A stretch of DNA of 28,330 bases from a virus: positions 1-28,330 of IMG/VR virus record IMGVR_UViG_3300025083_000164, one strand, 5' to 3'. Position numbers and translations under genes: made by a program. The notes under the pieces were generated by a model. The model was not told where the DNA came from. It saw only the letters and a list, made by a program, of their open reading frames with translations, and searched no databases. How positions within the stretch are numbered: the stretch's first letter is position 1; every line of letters starts with the position of its first letter. Positions 16,995-23,828 of this stretch are shown one piece after another.

Positions 16995-17555
16995 ATGAAT
17001 TTTATTGAGGAATATAGCATTCCAAAAGATGTTTGTGATGATATTGTAGATTATTTTTATAAAAATAAAAGTAATCACGAAGAAGGTGAAATTGGTGAGA
17101 AGAAGATAGATAAAAGTATAAAAGATTCAATTGACTTGGGTTTAAGTACAGAACAATTTATAAAAGGATTGCCATCTTACACTCCATATCTAAGTGAACA
17201 TATAAACTTGTATCTTGAAAAATATATGGGTATTGTTTCCAAGTGGGGGCCAATACAAATAAATGAGGGAGTTAATATACAATATTACAATCCTTCTGGT
17301 GGGTTTAAGGTAATTCATAATGAAAGAGATGATTGGGAAACAAAAGCTCGTGAACTTGTTTTTATGACATATCTTACAAACACACCAAATGGAGGAACAT
17401 ATTTTCCCTTTCAAGAATATACTACTGAATGTATTATTGGAAAAACAGTAATATGGCCAGCAGGGTTTACTCACCCACATGTAGGAGAAGTGTCTAACAC
17501 ACACGAGAAAATGATTATAACTGGTTGGTTCAGTGTTTTCGATTCTACTAAATAA
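16995..17555 (+). CDS. 2OG/Fe(II) oxygenase family protein with an HxE motif
   Basis: This 186-residue protein has the family outline: VNIQYYNPSGGFKVIHNERD (His108, then Glu110 where Asp is usual), VFMTYLTNTPNGGTYFPFQ, and TVIWPAGFTHPHVG followed by THEKMIITGWFS. The distal His is 160 or 162. Lys172 stands where a 2-oxoglutarate-binding Arg or Lys is expected. HxE is an accepted variant of the HxD triad in some family members, so activity is possible. GAGGTAG lies upstream of the ATG. It follows a glycine-rich fibre and precedes the small unknown protein, mirroring the 3947-8311 region in a different order. The substrate is unknown. No strong promoter is visible in the 33-base gap before it, so it may be read from the late promoter at 15350. 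Confidence 0.75.
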   Translation: MNFIEEYSIPKDVCDDIVDYFYKNKSNHEEGEIGEKKIDKSIKDSIDLGLSTEQFIKGLPSYTPYLSEHINLYLEKYMGIVSKWGPIQINEGVNIQYYNPSGGFKVIHNERDDWETKARELVFMTYLTNTPNGGTYFPFQEYTTECIIGKTVIWPAGFTHPHVGEVSNTHEKMIITGWFSVFDSTK

Positions 17556-17587
17556 TAATATAATTACACAATAGGAGTGAATATAAA

Positions 17588-17905
17588 ATGACTAAAAAAT
17601 GGAATGAAGAACATATTGAAGCGGCAGAAGAAGTAATGAACTTTGCTCGTGCAACAGGTAATGAAAAGTTTGCAGAGATGATTAAGGATTTATTTGAAAT
17701 TAAAGAGAAGCCAGTTTTTGATGATACTGATTCTGTATTCAAGAACCTTTCTAACAAGTATAATATTGGGTGTAATGTTCAAGGATATAAATTAGAAGAT
17801 GGTGTTCGTTATCCTTTCTATTCTATAGAAGGTGACATTCGTGAATTCGAAAAACTTCATGCAGAAGTAAAACAGATGCGTGTAGGTAATGTCGAAACAA
17901 GTTGA
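17588..17905 (+). CDS. Small unknown protein, paralogue of 5771-6157
   Basis: This 105-residue soluble protein is helical and acidic in the N-terminal half (EEHIEAAEEVMNFARATGNE, KFAEMIKDLFEI). The second half, NIGCNVQGYK, DGVRYPFYSIEGDIREFEKL, aligns with NLSCSSGGHT, NYPYVSVMADIRDIDKW of the earlier copy. GGAG at 17574-17577 precedes the ATG. A TATAAT hexamer lies at 17559-17564, but no good -35 is seen at the right distance. The 3' end overlaps gene 16 by 17 bases, so it is probably translated together with the terminase small subunit. Function unknown; again adjacent to a 2OG oxygenase. Confidence 0.75.
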   Translation: MTKKWNEEHIEAAEEVMNFARATGNEKFAEMIKDLFEIKEKPVFDDTDSVFKNLSNKYNIGCNVQGYKLEDGVRYPFYSIEGDIREFEKLHAEVKQMRVGNVETS

Positions 17906-18308
17906 AATACTAGATAATGTTTTGGGCGTGACAGACGTAGTGGAAAATACAACAAGAGTTGTTTCTCCACCAAAACCTGTAGTTGTTCCCGAAACAAAAA
18001 TGAATGAAGAAGATGTGGATAATGATTATAAATATCAAAGAGAAAACTTTTATAATCTGATAGAACGTGGGCAAGATGCAATTGATGGTATCCTAGACCT
18101 TGCGAGAGAATCAGAACATCCTAGAACCTATGAGGTTGCTGGGAACTTAATTAAACAGGTCGCAGAAGTGACTGAGAAACTTGGGGACTTACAGGGTAAA
18201 ATGAAGAAACTAAAAGAAGTACCAAACTCTGCACCTAAAAATGTAACTAACGCATTGTTCGTAGGAAGCACCGCAGAACTACAGAAGATGTTAAAAGGAA
18301 AAGAATGA
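17889..18308 (+). CDS. gp16: Terminase small subunit gp16
   Basis: This 139-residue protein contains DYKYQRENFYNLIERGQDAIDG and ILDLARESEHPRTYEVAGNLIK, the central helical region of T4-like gp16, followed by a coiled-coil-prone stretch (EVTEKLGDLQGKMKKLKE). T4 gp16 is 164 residues and forms rings that recognise DNA and regulate the large subunit during packaging. The start overlaps the previous gene by 17 bases, and the next gene begins one base after its stop. It is separated from gene 17 by a fibre gene and an opposite-strand carbamoyltransferase, unlike in T4 where 16 and 17 are adjacent. Confidence 0.88.
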   Translation: MSKQVEILDNVLGVTDVVENTTRVVSPPKPVVVPETKMNEEDVDNDYKYQRENFYNLIERGQDAIDGILDLARESEHPRTYEVAGNLIKQVAEVTEKLGDLQGKMKKLKEVPNSAPKNVTNALFVGSTAELQKMLKGKE

Positions 18309-18309
18309 T

Positions 18310-20097
18310 ATGCCATTAACTAGATTTAAACTAAGTGCCATTGAGGACGGTGGAATTGCAACTGCTGATTTAGCAGACGGTTCAGTAACAACTGCAAAAC
18401 TTGGTTCTGATGCCGTCACAACTGCAAAGATAGTGGACGGTGCAGTAACACTTGCAAAGACTGATTCACTATTTCTAAACACGGAAATTAGTGGAACTGA
18501 AGCAGCAAGGATGCCTGTCGGAACAACTGCACAACGTGCCAATGCACAATCTGGTGATATTCGATTTAATTCAACTCTGGAACTTATGGAATATTATACT
18601 GGAACTGATTGGAAAGCAATTGATTCCCCCCCTACTGCTACTAATATTTCTCCAACAACATTTGATGCCGCTGGTGATACAATTACTATCAGTGGAACAA
18701 ACTTTCAAACTGGTTTAAGTATTAAAGTTATTGGTGCAAATGGAACAGAATACACACCAGCAAGTGTGACAAGAGTTTCTTCAACAACTGCAACATTTGA
18801 CACAACCCAAGCTATTTTAGATACTGAATCTGATTTATTTGATATTAAATTATCAAACAATTCTGGACTTTCTGCTATATTAGAGAATATCCTTGAAATC
18901 TCAAACGGTACATTCGCATTTACAAACGCTGCTTCTAGTACAATTTATGACTTAGGAAGAAGTACTGGATTTGCTGCTGGTGGTTCATTATCTGGTGGCG
19001 GTGGAGAATCAGATGTAACCGTTGCTTATGCAGTTACAGCTGGTACACTACCATCTGGTGGTTCTATTAGTTCTTCAACTGGTTTAATCACTGGTATTAG
19101 TGCTGTAGGTTCAGATACAAATTCTACATTTACAATAACAGCAACTGTTACGGATGCTTCAGCAGGTTCAAGTACATACAGTCGTGCCTTTACACTCACA
19201 GTCGCTGCTCCAGTGATTGTCTCTTACACATCAACTGGTTCTGGAACATTCAGTGTTCCTACTGGTGTTTCTAGTGTTAATGCTCTAGTTGTCGCTGGCG
19301 GTGGTGCTGGTGGTTCTGCAAATAGTAACACTGGAACTGACGGTGGTGGCGGCGGTGGTGCTGGTGGTCTAATCTATAGACCTGCATTCCCTGTAACTCC
19401 AGGCGGTTCAGTTTCTTATACTGTTGGTTCTGGTTCATCCAGAGGGCAATCGTATGCTGTTACAACACAAACCAAACTATCGAACCTTTCAACCTACAAC
19501 GGACAAGACTCTACATTTGGTACACTAACTGCTAAAGGTGGTGGTGCTGCTGGTGATGGGCCTGCTCCAAACGGAACTGCTATTGCTGGCGGTTCTGGTG
19601 GTGGTTCTGGTTCGGGTGGTGGTTCTTCACCCTCACCAAATGCTGGTGCTGCAACTCAACCTCAACAACCAGGCGACTCTGGATCTTATGGATTCGGAAA
19701 CCCAGGCGGAACAAATGGTTATAGTTCTCCATATAATGGTTCTGGTGGCGGTGGCGCTGGTGCTGCTGGTAGACCTGCTGGCATCGGATCGGGCCCGCAT
19801 GGCGGAAATGGTGGTGTTGGAAAACAATACGATATCTCTGGTTCACAAGTATACTATGCCGGTGGTGGCGCTGGTGCTGGTGGTGGCAGTGGCGCAGGCT
19901 CAGCTGGTTCTGCTGGACAAGGTGGTGGAGGCGATGCTCATCCATCTGTAGACTCTGCTCCTCTAAGCGGTGGTAATGGAAGTGCAAACCGTGGCGGCGG
20001 CGGTGGCGGTGGTGCCGGACTTGATAGTCCATCCAGACCGTGGTCAGCTGGTTATGGTGGTAATGGTGGTTCTGGTATCGTTATTGTAAAATATTAA
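18310..20097 (+). CDS. Glycine-rich Ig-like tail fibre/adhesin, copy 5
   Basis: This is a complete paralogue of 595 residues, the longest copy. The N-terminus has fibre-shaft repeats (GSVTTAKLGSDAVTTAKIVD, GAVTLAK). Then come TTAQRANAQSGDIRFNST, an IPT/TIG-like domain (TNISPTTFDAAGDTITISG), a He_PIG-like domain of the type seen in copy 1 (FAAGGSLSGGGGESD, GTLPSGGSISSSTGLITG), and a glycine-rich domain ending GGSGIVIVKY. AAAAGGAAAAG precedes the ATG. It begins one base after gene 16, so it must share its transcript. The last 17 bases overlap the 3' end of the opposite-strand carbamoyltransferase. Likely role: alternative receptor-binding fibre. Confidence 0.8.
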   Translation: MPLTRFKLSAIEDGGIATADLADGSVTTAKLGSDAVTTAKIVDGAVTLAKTDSLFLNTEISGTEAARMPVGTTAQRANAQSGDIRFNSTLELMEYYTGTDWKAIDSPPTATNISPTTFDAAGDTITISGTNFQTGLSIKVIGANGTEYTPASVTRVSSTTATFDTTQAILDTESDLFDIKLSNNSGLSAILENILEISNGTFAFTNAASSTIYDLGRSTGFAAGGSLSGGGGESDVTVAYAVTAGTLPSGGSISSSTGLITGISAVGSDTNSTFTITATVTDASAGSSTYSRAFTLTVAAPVIVSYTSTGSGTFSVPTGVSSVNALVVAGGGAGGSANSNTGTDGGGGGGAGGLIYRPAFPVTPGGSVSYTVGSGSSRGQSYAVTTQTKLSNLSTYNGQDSTFGTLTAKGGGAAGDGPAPNGTAIAGGSGGGSGSGGGSSPSPNAGAATQPQQPGDSGSYGFGNPGGTNGYSSPYNGSGGGGAGAAGRPAGIGSGPHGGNGGVGKQYDISGSQVYYAGGGAGAGGGSGAGSAGSAGQGGGGDAHPSVDSAPLSGGNGSANRGGGGGGGAGLDSPSRPWSAGYGGNGGSGIVIVKY

Positions 20098-21685
20098 ACT
20101 CTGGAAAATAAAGATAATCAATGCCTGAATTTTTGTGGGCATTGACTGCATCTTCATAAGTTTCTACGATACAATCTCCTGCTAAATTAAAAGAAGTATT
20201 AAAGAGAATAGGACAACCTGTTCTCTTTTTAAATGCATCTATAAGATTATAATAGTGTAAGTTTTGCTCTTTTGTTACTGTCTGAATACGACATGTTTTA
20301 TCTACATGTGTTATTGCAGGCAAGTCATCACTTTTAACATTCACTGCATACATCATAAATGGACTTTCTTTTAGTCCTCTCATATCAAAATAATCATGTA
20401 CATGTTCTAACAACACAGTTCCAGCAAATGGACGATACCATTCTCTACCCTTCACTTTATTAATATAATCTTTTCCATCGACTCTTCTTGGGTCAAATAG
20501 AATGGAACGATTGCCTAATGCTCTTGGCCCTGCTTCAGACCTTCCTTGAAATATTGCAACACTCTTTCCTTCTTCGATAAGTTTTGCAACGTCATCGTAA
20601 TCTGCTCCAATACCTTCTGGAATATAACTATGATACAATCCAAGATATATGTGTTTTTGTTTACGGACTGTCTTATCTTTAGTAAGAGTGTGGTGTATAT
20701 ACTTTGCAGCACCCATAGATGTTCCAGCATCACTAGATACAGGTTCAATATAAAACTCAACATCATCTCTTAAATATTCATAGTTTGCAACACAGTTTAG
20801 AAAGTACCCCCCAGCAAGAACAACTTTCTTAATACCAGTTTGTTCAATCATTTTATCAATGTACATCTTTACATGATTTTGTGTTGCAGTTTGTAACGCA
20901 TATGCAAAGTCTGCTTTACTTTGAAAGTCAGTAAACTCGTAATCCAAGTATCCTTCTCGTAGATTCTCGTTTCTCCACTTGAACAGATTTGGGTTGAGTT
21001 GGTCATTAATATACATGGATGGAATAGAATCATTTGGTTTACCATAAGTTGACATTCCCATCAACTTTCCAGCATCCATTTCATTCATACCCATTGCGAC
21101 ACAGGTTTTTTGAAACGCAAGTCCTTCACTAAAATGATGTGATACTCTTGCAGTTCCAATATCAACATCACATTCAAATCCAACCATAACTTCTTTATCA
21201 ATCTCTTCAAAGTTATTAGGATAAGATGCAACAAATGATGCATTTCTTTCAGAACCAAATGTTCCTTCTTGAAATTGAAAATGGCTAATAGGATAATCTG
21301 AACCCAATCCATCACGAATAATACACAATGCTTTCTTAAACCCAGAATTGTAGAATCCATGAGCAGCATGCATCATGTGGTGTTTTTGATTTAAGTCATA
21401 TGTTTTGTTTGGGTGATTATAAAAAGAACGATTAAGATGAATAATTGCAGATGAGTATGGGTCTCTATCTTCAAAACTCTCTGGATTTTTAGGTGATTGA
21501 ACGCCAGTTATACCAATACAGTCAATATTGTTTGTATATTTTGGCAGTTCATGTATTACATTATATGGAACTTTATCATACTTTATATTAGATAATCTCT
21601 CATTTTCTAAAGAGAACACAACTTCCCCATCGTCTAACAGTGTGACTGCTGAGTTGTGTATTCTATTTAATCCAATTATCTTCAT
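20081..21685 (-). CDS. NodU/CmcH-type O-carbamoyltransferase
   Basis: I chose the ATG at 21685 (534 residues, starting KIIGLNRIHNSAV) because GAGGA stands before it and the family begins there. A longer frame to 21766 would run through the promoter. Family marks: metal-binding HHMMH (102-106) in NQKHHMMHAAHGF; IIRDGLG; VVLAGGYFLNCVANYEYL; SSDAGTSMGAA; and the C-terminal EAGPRALGNRSILFDPRR (384-401) and FNTSFN (495-500). Such enzymes transfer carbamoyl from carbamoyl phosphate, via carbamoyl-adenylate, to a hydroxyl group of the acceptor. The acceptor here is unknown; sugars, lipopolysaccharide, modified bases or hydroxylated proteins are possible. It is one of only two minus-strand genes and has a consensus sigma70 promoter. 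Confidence 0.88.
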   Translation of the reverse strand: MKIIGLNRIHNSAVTLLDDGEVVFSLENERLSNIKYDKVPYNVIHELPKYTNNIDCIGITGVQSPKNPESFEDRDPYSSAIIHLNRSFYNHPNKTYDLNQKHHMMHAAHGFYNSGFKKALCIIRDGLGSDYPISHFQFQEGTFGSERNASFVASYPNNFEEIDKEVMVGFECDVDIGTARVSHHFSEGLAFQKTCVAMGMNEMDAGKLMGMSTYGKPNDSIPSMYINDQLNPNLFKWRNENLREGYLDYEFTDFQSKADFAYALQTATQNHVKMYIDKMIEQTGIKKVVLAGGYFLNCVANYEYLRDDVEFYIEPVSSDAGTSMGAAKYIHHTLTKDKTVRKQKHIYLGLYHSYIPEGIGADYDDVAKLIEEGKSVAIFQGRSEAGPRALGNRSILFDPRRVDGKDYINKVKGREWYRPFAGTVLLEHVHDYFDMRGLKESPFMMYAVNVKSDDLPAITHVDKTCRIQTVTKEQNLHYYNLIDAFKKRTGCPILFNTSFNLAGDCIVETYEDAVNAHKNSGIDYLYFPEFNILQ

Positions 21686-21696
21686 AAAATCCTCAT

Positions 21697-21704
21697 TATA
21701 AATA
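21697..21704 (+). promoter_or_regulatory. T4-type late promoter (TATAAATA) for gene 17
   Basis: This exact late consensus lies 44 bases before the terminase ATG (21749). It falls in the leader of the carbamoyltransferase transcript running the other way. The expected start of transcription is near 21710. Confidence 0.7.
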
Positions 21705-21718
21705 AGTATGTGATTACT

Positions 21719-21747
21719 ATTATATAGTATTATTATGGAAATGTCAA
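21719..21747 (-). promoter_or_regulatory. Perfect sigma70 promoter (TTGACA-17-TATAAT), minus strand
   Basis: Read on the minus strand, TTGACA (21747-21742) and TATAAT (21724-21719) are exact consensus hexamers with a 17-base spacer. The expected start is near 21712, 27 bases before the carbamoyltransferase ATG, with GAGGA between. It overlaps the region just before the terminase start codon. Confidence 0.85.
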
Positions 21748-21748
21748 T

Positions 21749-23395
21749 ATGCAAAATGAAAATCATTATCTAGGAAACCCGCTTTTAAAGAAATCTAATG
21801 TTCCTGTAAACTGGACAAAGGAAAACATCCTAGAATATCAGAAGTGTATGGAAGACCCCATATACTTTATTAAGAATTATATTAAGATTGTGTCTTTAGA
21901 TGAGGGTTTAGTACCCTTTAGACTCTATGATTTCCAAGAGAATATCGTAAAGACAATCCACAACGACAGATTCACAATATGTAAGATGCCTAGACAGTCT
22001 GGTAAATCCACGACTATGGTATCCTATATTTTACACTACGTTCTGTTTAATCCTAACATGAATGTTGCCATTCTAGCGAACAAAGCTGCGACTGCAAGGG
22101 ACATTCTTGGCAGACTGCAACTCGCATATGAGAATCTTCCTAAGTGGTTACAACAGGGTGTGGTATCTTGGAATAAAGGTTCTGTAGACTTAGAGAATGG
22201 TAGTAGGGTAGTTGCATCTTCTACATCCTCAAGTGCAGTTCGTGGTGGTTCATTTAACATGATATTCTTGGACGAATTTGCATTCGTTCCAACTAACGTA
22301 GCAGAGGACTTTTTCAGTTCTGTGTATCCTACAATCTCATCTGGTAAATCTACTAAAGTTATTATCGTATCTACACCTAATGGTATGAACCTATTCTACA
22401 AGTTATGGGTAGATGCAGAGAACAAACGTAACTCATATAACATCGTAGATGTACACTGGAGTCAAGTGCCAGGCAGAGATGATAAGTGGAGACAGGAAAC
22501 AATTGCAAATACATCTGAAGAACAGTTTAAACGAGAGTTTGAATGTGAATTCCTTGGTTCTGCAAATACCCTTATCCATCCTACTAAAATAAAATCAATG
22601 GCATTCAAAAGTCCAATCACATCTAATGCTGGTTTGGATATGTATGAGAAACCTCGACATGGTGCAACTTATGTTATTGTTGCAGACGTATCAAGGGGTA
22701 CGAATAATGATTACTCTGCATTCATTGTATTTGATGTATCTACAGTACCGTATAGAATTGTTGCAAAGTATCGTGACAATGAGATTAAACCTATGTTATT
22801 CCCTAATATTATCCATGATGTTGCGAAAGCATATAACATGGCATACGTTATGGTAGAGGTAAATGATATTGGTGAACAAGTTGCCACTGCACTACAATTT
22901 GACTTAGAGTATGAGAACCTAATAATGGCAAGCATGCGTGGTCGTGCGGGTCAAGTCGTTGGAGGTGGGTTTAGCGGTGGAAAAGCACAACTTGGGGTAC
23001 GAACAACTAAGGCAGTAAAGAGATTAGGTTGCTCAAACATTAAACAAGTTATTGAAACAGATAAGATTGTTATACAGGATTACGACCTAATAACAGAACT
23101 ATCTACCTTTATTCTTAAAGGACAATCATATGAGGCAGAGGAAGGACACACCGATGACCTTGTAATGTGTTGTGTATTGTTTGGATGGTTGGTGGAACAA
23201 ACTTATTTTAAAGAATTAACTGATGATGATATTCGTGCAAGAATGTTTGCAGAACAACAGAATCAATTAGAACAGGACATGGCGCCATTTGGATTTATGG
23301 ATGATGGTATCCAAGAACCATATGGTGAGACTGTTGTTGATGAATACGGTACTCGTTGGAGTCCTGTTGTTAGAACACATGATTCTGATTGGTAG
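21749..23395 (+). CDS. gp17: Terminase large subunit gp17 (ATPase/nuclease)
   Basis: This 548-residue protein (T4: 610) powers DNA packaging and cuts the concatemer. ATPase motifs: Walker A PRQSGKST (81-88), Walker B MIFLDE (171-176), and the coupling motif VSTPNG (207-212). Nuclease acidic residues: Asp313 in VIVADVSRG, Glu370 in YVMVEVND, and Asp469/470 in GHTDDLVM. All are intact. The start ATG has only a weak ribosome site (ATGGAA). It is shorter at both ends than T4 gp17. It is flanked by minus-strand accessory genes on both sides, so it forms a single-gene late transcription unit behind the promoter at 21697. Confidence 0.95.
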   Translation: MQNENHYLGNPLLKKSNVPVNWTKENILEYQKCMEDPIYFIKNYIKIVSLDEGLVPFRLYDFQENIVKTIHNDRFTICKMPRQSGKSTTMVSYILHYVLFNPNMNVAILANKAATARDILGRLQLAYENLPKWLQQGVVSWNKGSVDLENGSRVVASSTSSSAVRGGSFNMIFLDEFAFVPTNVAEDFFSSVYPTISSGKSTKVIIVSTPNGMNLFYKLWVDAENKRNSYNIVDVHWSQVPGRDDKWRQETIANTSEEQFKREFECEFLGSANTLIHPTKIKSMAFKSPITSNAGLDMYEKPRHGATYVIVADVSRGTNNDYSAFIVFDVSTVPYRIVAKYRDNEIKPMLFPNIIHDVAKAYNMAYVMVEVNDIGEQVATALQFDLEYENLIMASMRGRAGQVVGGGFSGGKAQLGVRTTKAVKRLGCSNIKQVIETDKIVIQDYDLITELSTFILKGQSYEAEEGHTDDLVMCCVLFGWLVEQTYFKELTDDDIRARMFAEQQNQLEQDMAPFGFMDDGIQEPYGETVVDEYGTRWSPVVRTHDSDW

Positions 23396-23409
23396 AAAGT
23401 AGTAAAACC

Positions 23410-23709
23410 CTACATAATGTCAATTAGATCGTTTTCTAATTTTAAGTAACAATTAGCACAAACAACTTTGGACTGATTGATTAAATCTATGATTTCTTGT
23501 CTAGATTCTTCATTAAGTCCTTTACGTTTTGTGCGTTTACGAATTTCTGCCTCATAGGGGTGGAATTGGAGACATGCATTTTCAGATTCCCCACAGTAAT
23601 GACAGTACTTATCTTCTAGGTGTTCGTTTACCCATATGATACGTTTCCTGTAATTCCGTTGGGATACACGTTTAATTGTTTCCTTATATTTGTTATAATG
23701 TTCTGACAT
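23410..23709 (-). CDS. HNH-like endonuclease, final motif altered
   Basis: This 99-residue protein carries two zinc-type Cys pairs, CHYC (36-39) and CANC (84-87), around an HNH-like core with LQFHPYEAEIRK (His50). The usual last motif in phage HNH proteins is C-x-N-C-H; here Tyr88 replaces that His. The second half is rich in Lys and Arg (KRTKRKG), fitting DNA binding. It lies on the minus strand between genes 17 and 18, the kind of place where free-standing homing endonucleases occur. A late-type TATAAATA (minus, 23715-23722) sits directly before its ATG. No Shine-Dalgarno is visible. It may be inactive or a repurposed DNA-binding protein. Confidence 0.7.
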   Translation of the reverse strand: MSEHYNKYKETIKRVSQRNYRKRIIWVNEHLEDKYCHYCGESENACLQFHPYEAEIRKRTKRKGLNEESRQEIIDLINQSKVVCANCYLKLENDLIDIM

Positions 23710-23714
23710 ACATT

Positions 23715-23722
23715 TATTTATA
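23715..23722 (-). promoter_or_regulatory. Possible T4-type late promoter (TATAAATA), minus strand
   Basis: This exact octamer on the minus strand ends six bases before the ATG of the HNH-like gene. If used, transcription would start at or near the start codon and give a leaderless message. The distance is unusual, so the assignment is tentative. Confidence 0.35.
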
Positions 23723-23734
23723 TGTTAGACAACC

Positions 23735-23769
23735 TATAAAAATGCAAAGTGTAGAGATGCGTTTTTATA
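23735..23769. repeat. Inverted repeat overlapping the sheath late promoter
   Basis: TATAAAAATGCA (23735-23746) can pair with TGCGTTTTTATA (23758-23769) at all 12 positions, one of them a G-T wobble, with an 11-base loop. The right arm overlaps the first bases of TATAAATA at 23766. It could be a weak two-way terminator between the HNH gene and gene 18, since A and T runs flank a short G/C centre, or a protein-binding site. Confidence 0.4.
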
Positions 23770-23773
23770 AATA
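23766..23773 (+). promoter_or_regulatory. T4-type late promoter (TATAAATA) for gene 18
   Basis: This exact late consensus lies 55 bases before the sheath ATG at 23829. A strong ribosome site (AAAGGAG) lies further downstream. High late expression fits the sheath, the most abundant tail protein. Confidence 0.75.
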
Positions 23774-23828
23774 TATTCGTAAGATTGAGATAAACTAAAT
23801 TATTGAATCCACAAAGGAGAAAACAAAG

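Noticed and set aside
17559-17564. TATAAT before the second small-protein gene as a sigma70 promoter
   Set aside because: The hexamer 17 bases upstream (TTTTCG-like) does not resemble TTGACA, unlike the two clear promoters.
21686-21766. Longer N-terminus for the carbamoyltransferase
   Set aside because: These 27 extra codons cover the promoter, are poor in family-like sequence, and precede a family-typical start with GAGGA before it.
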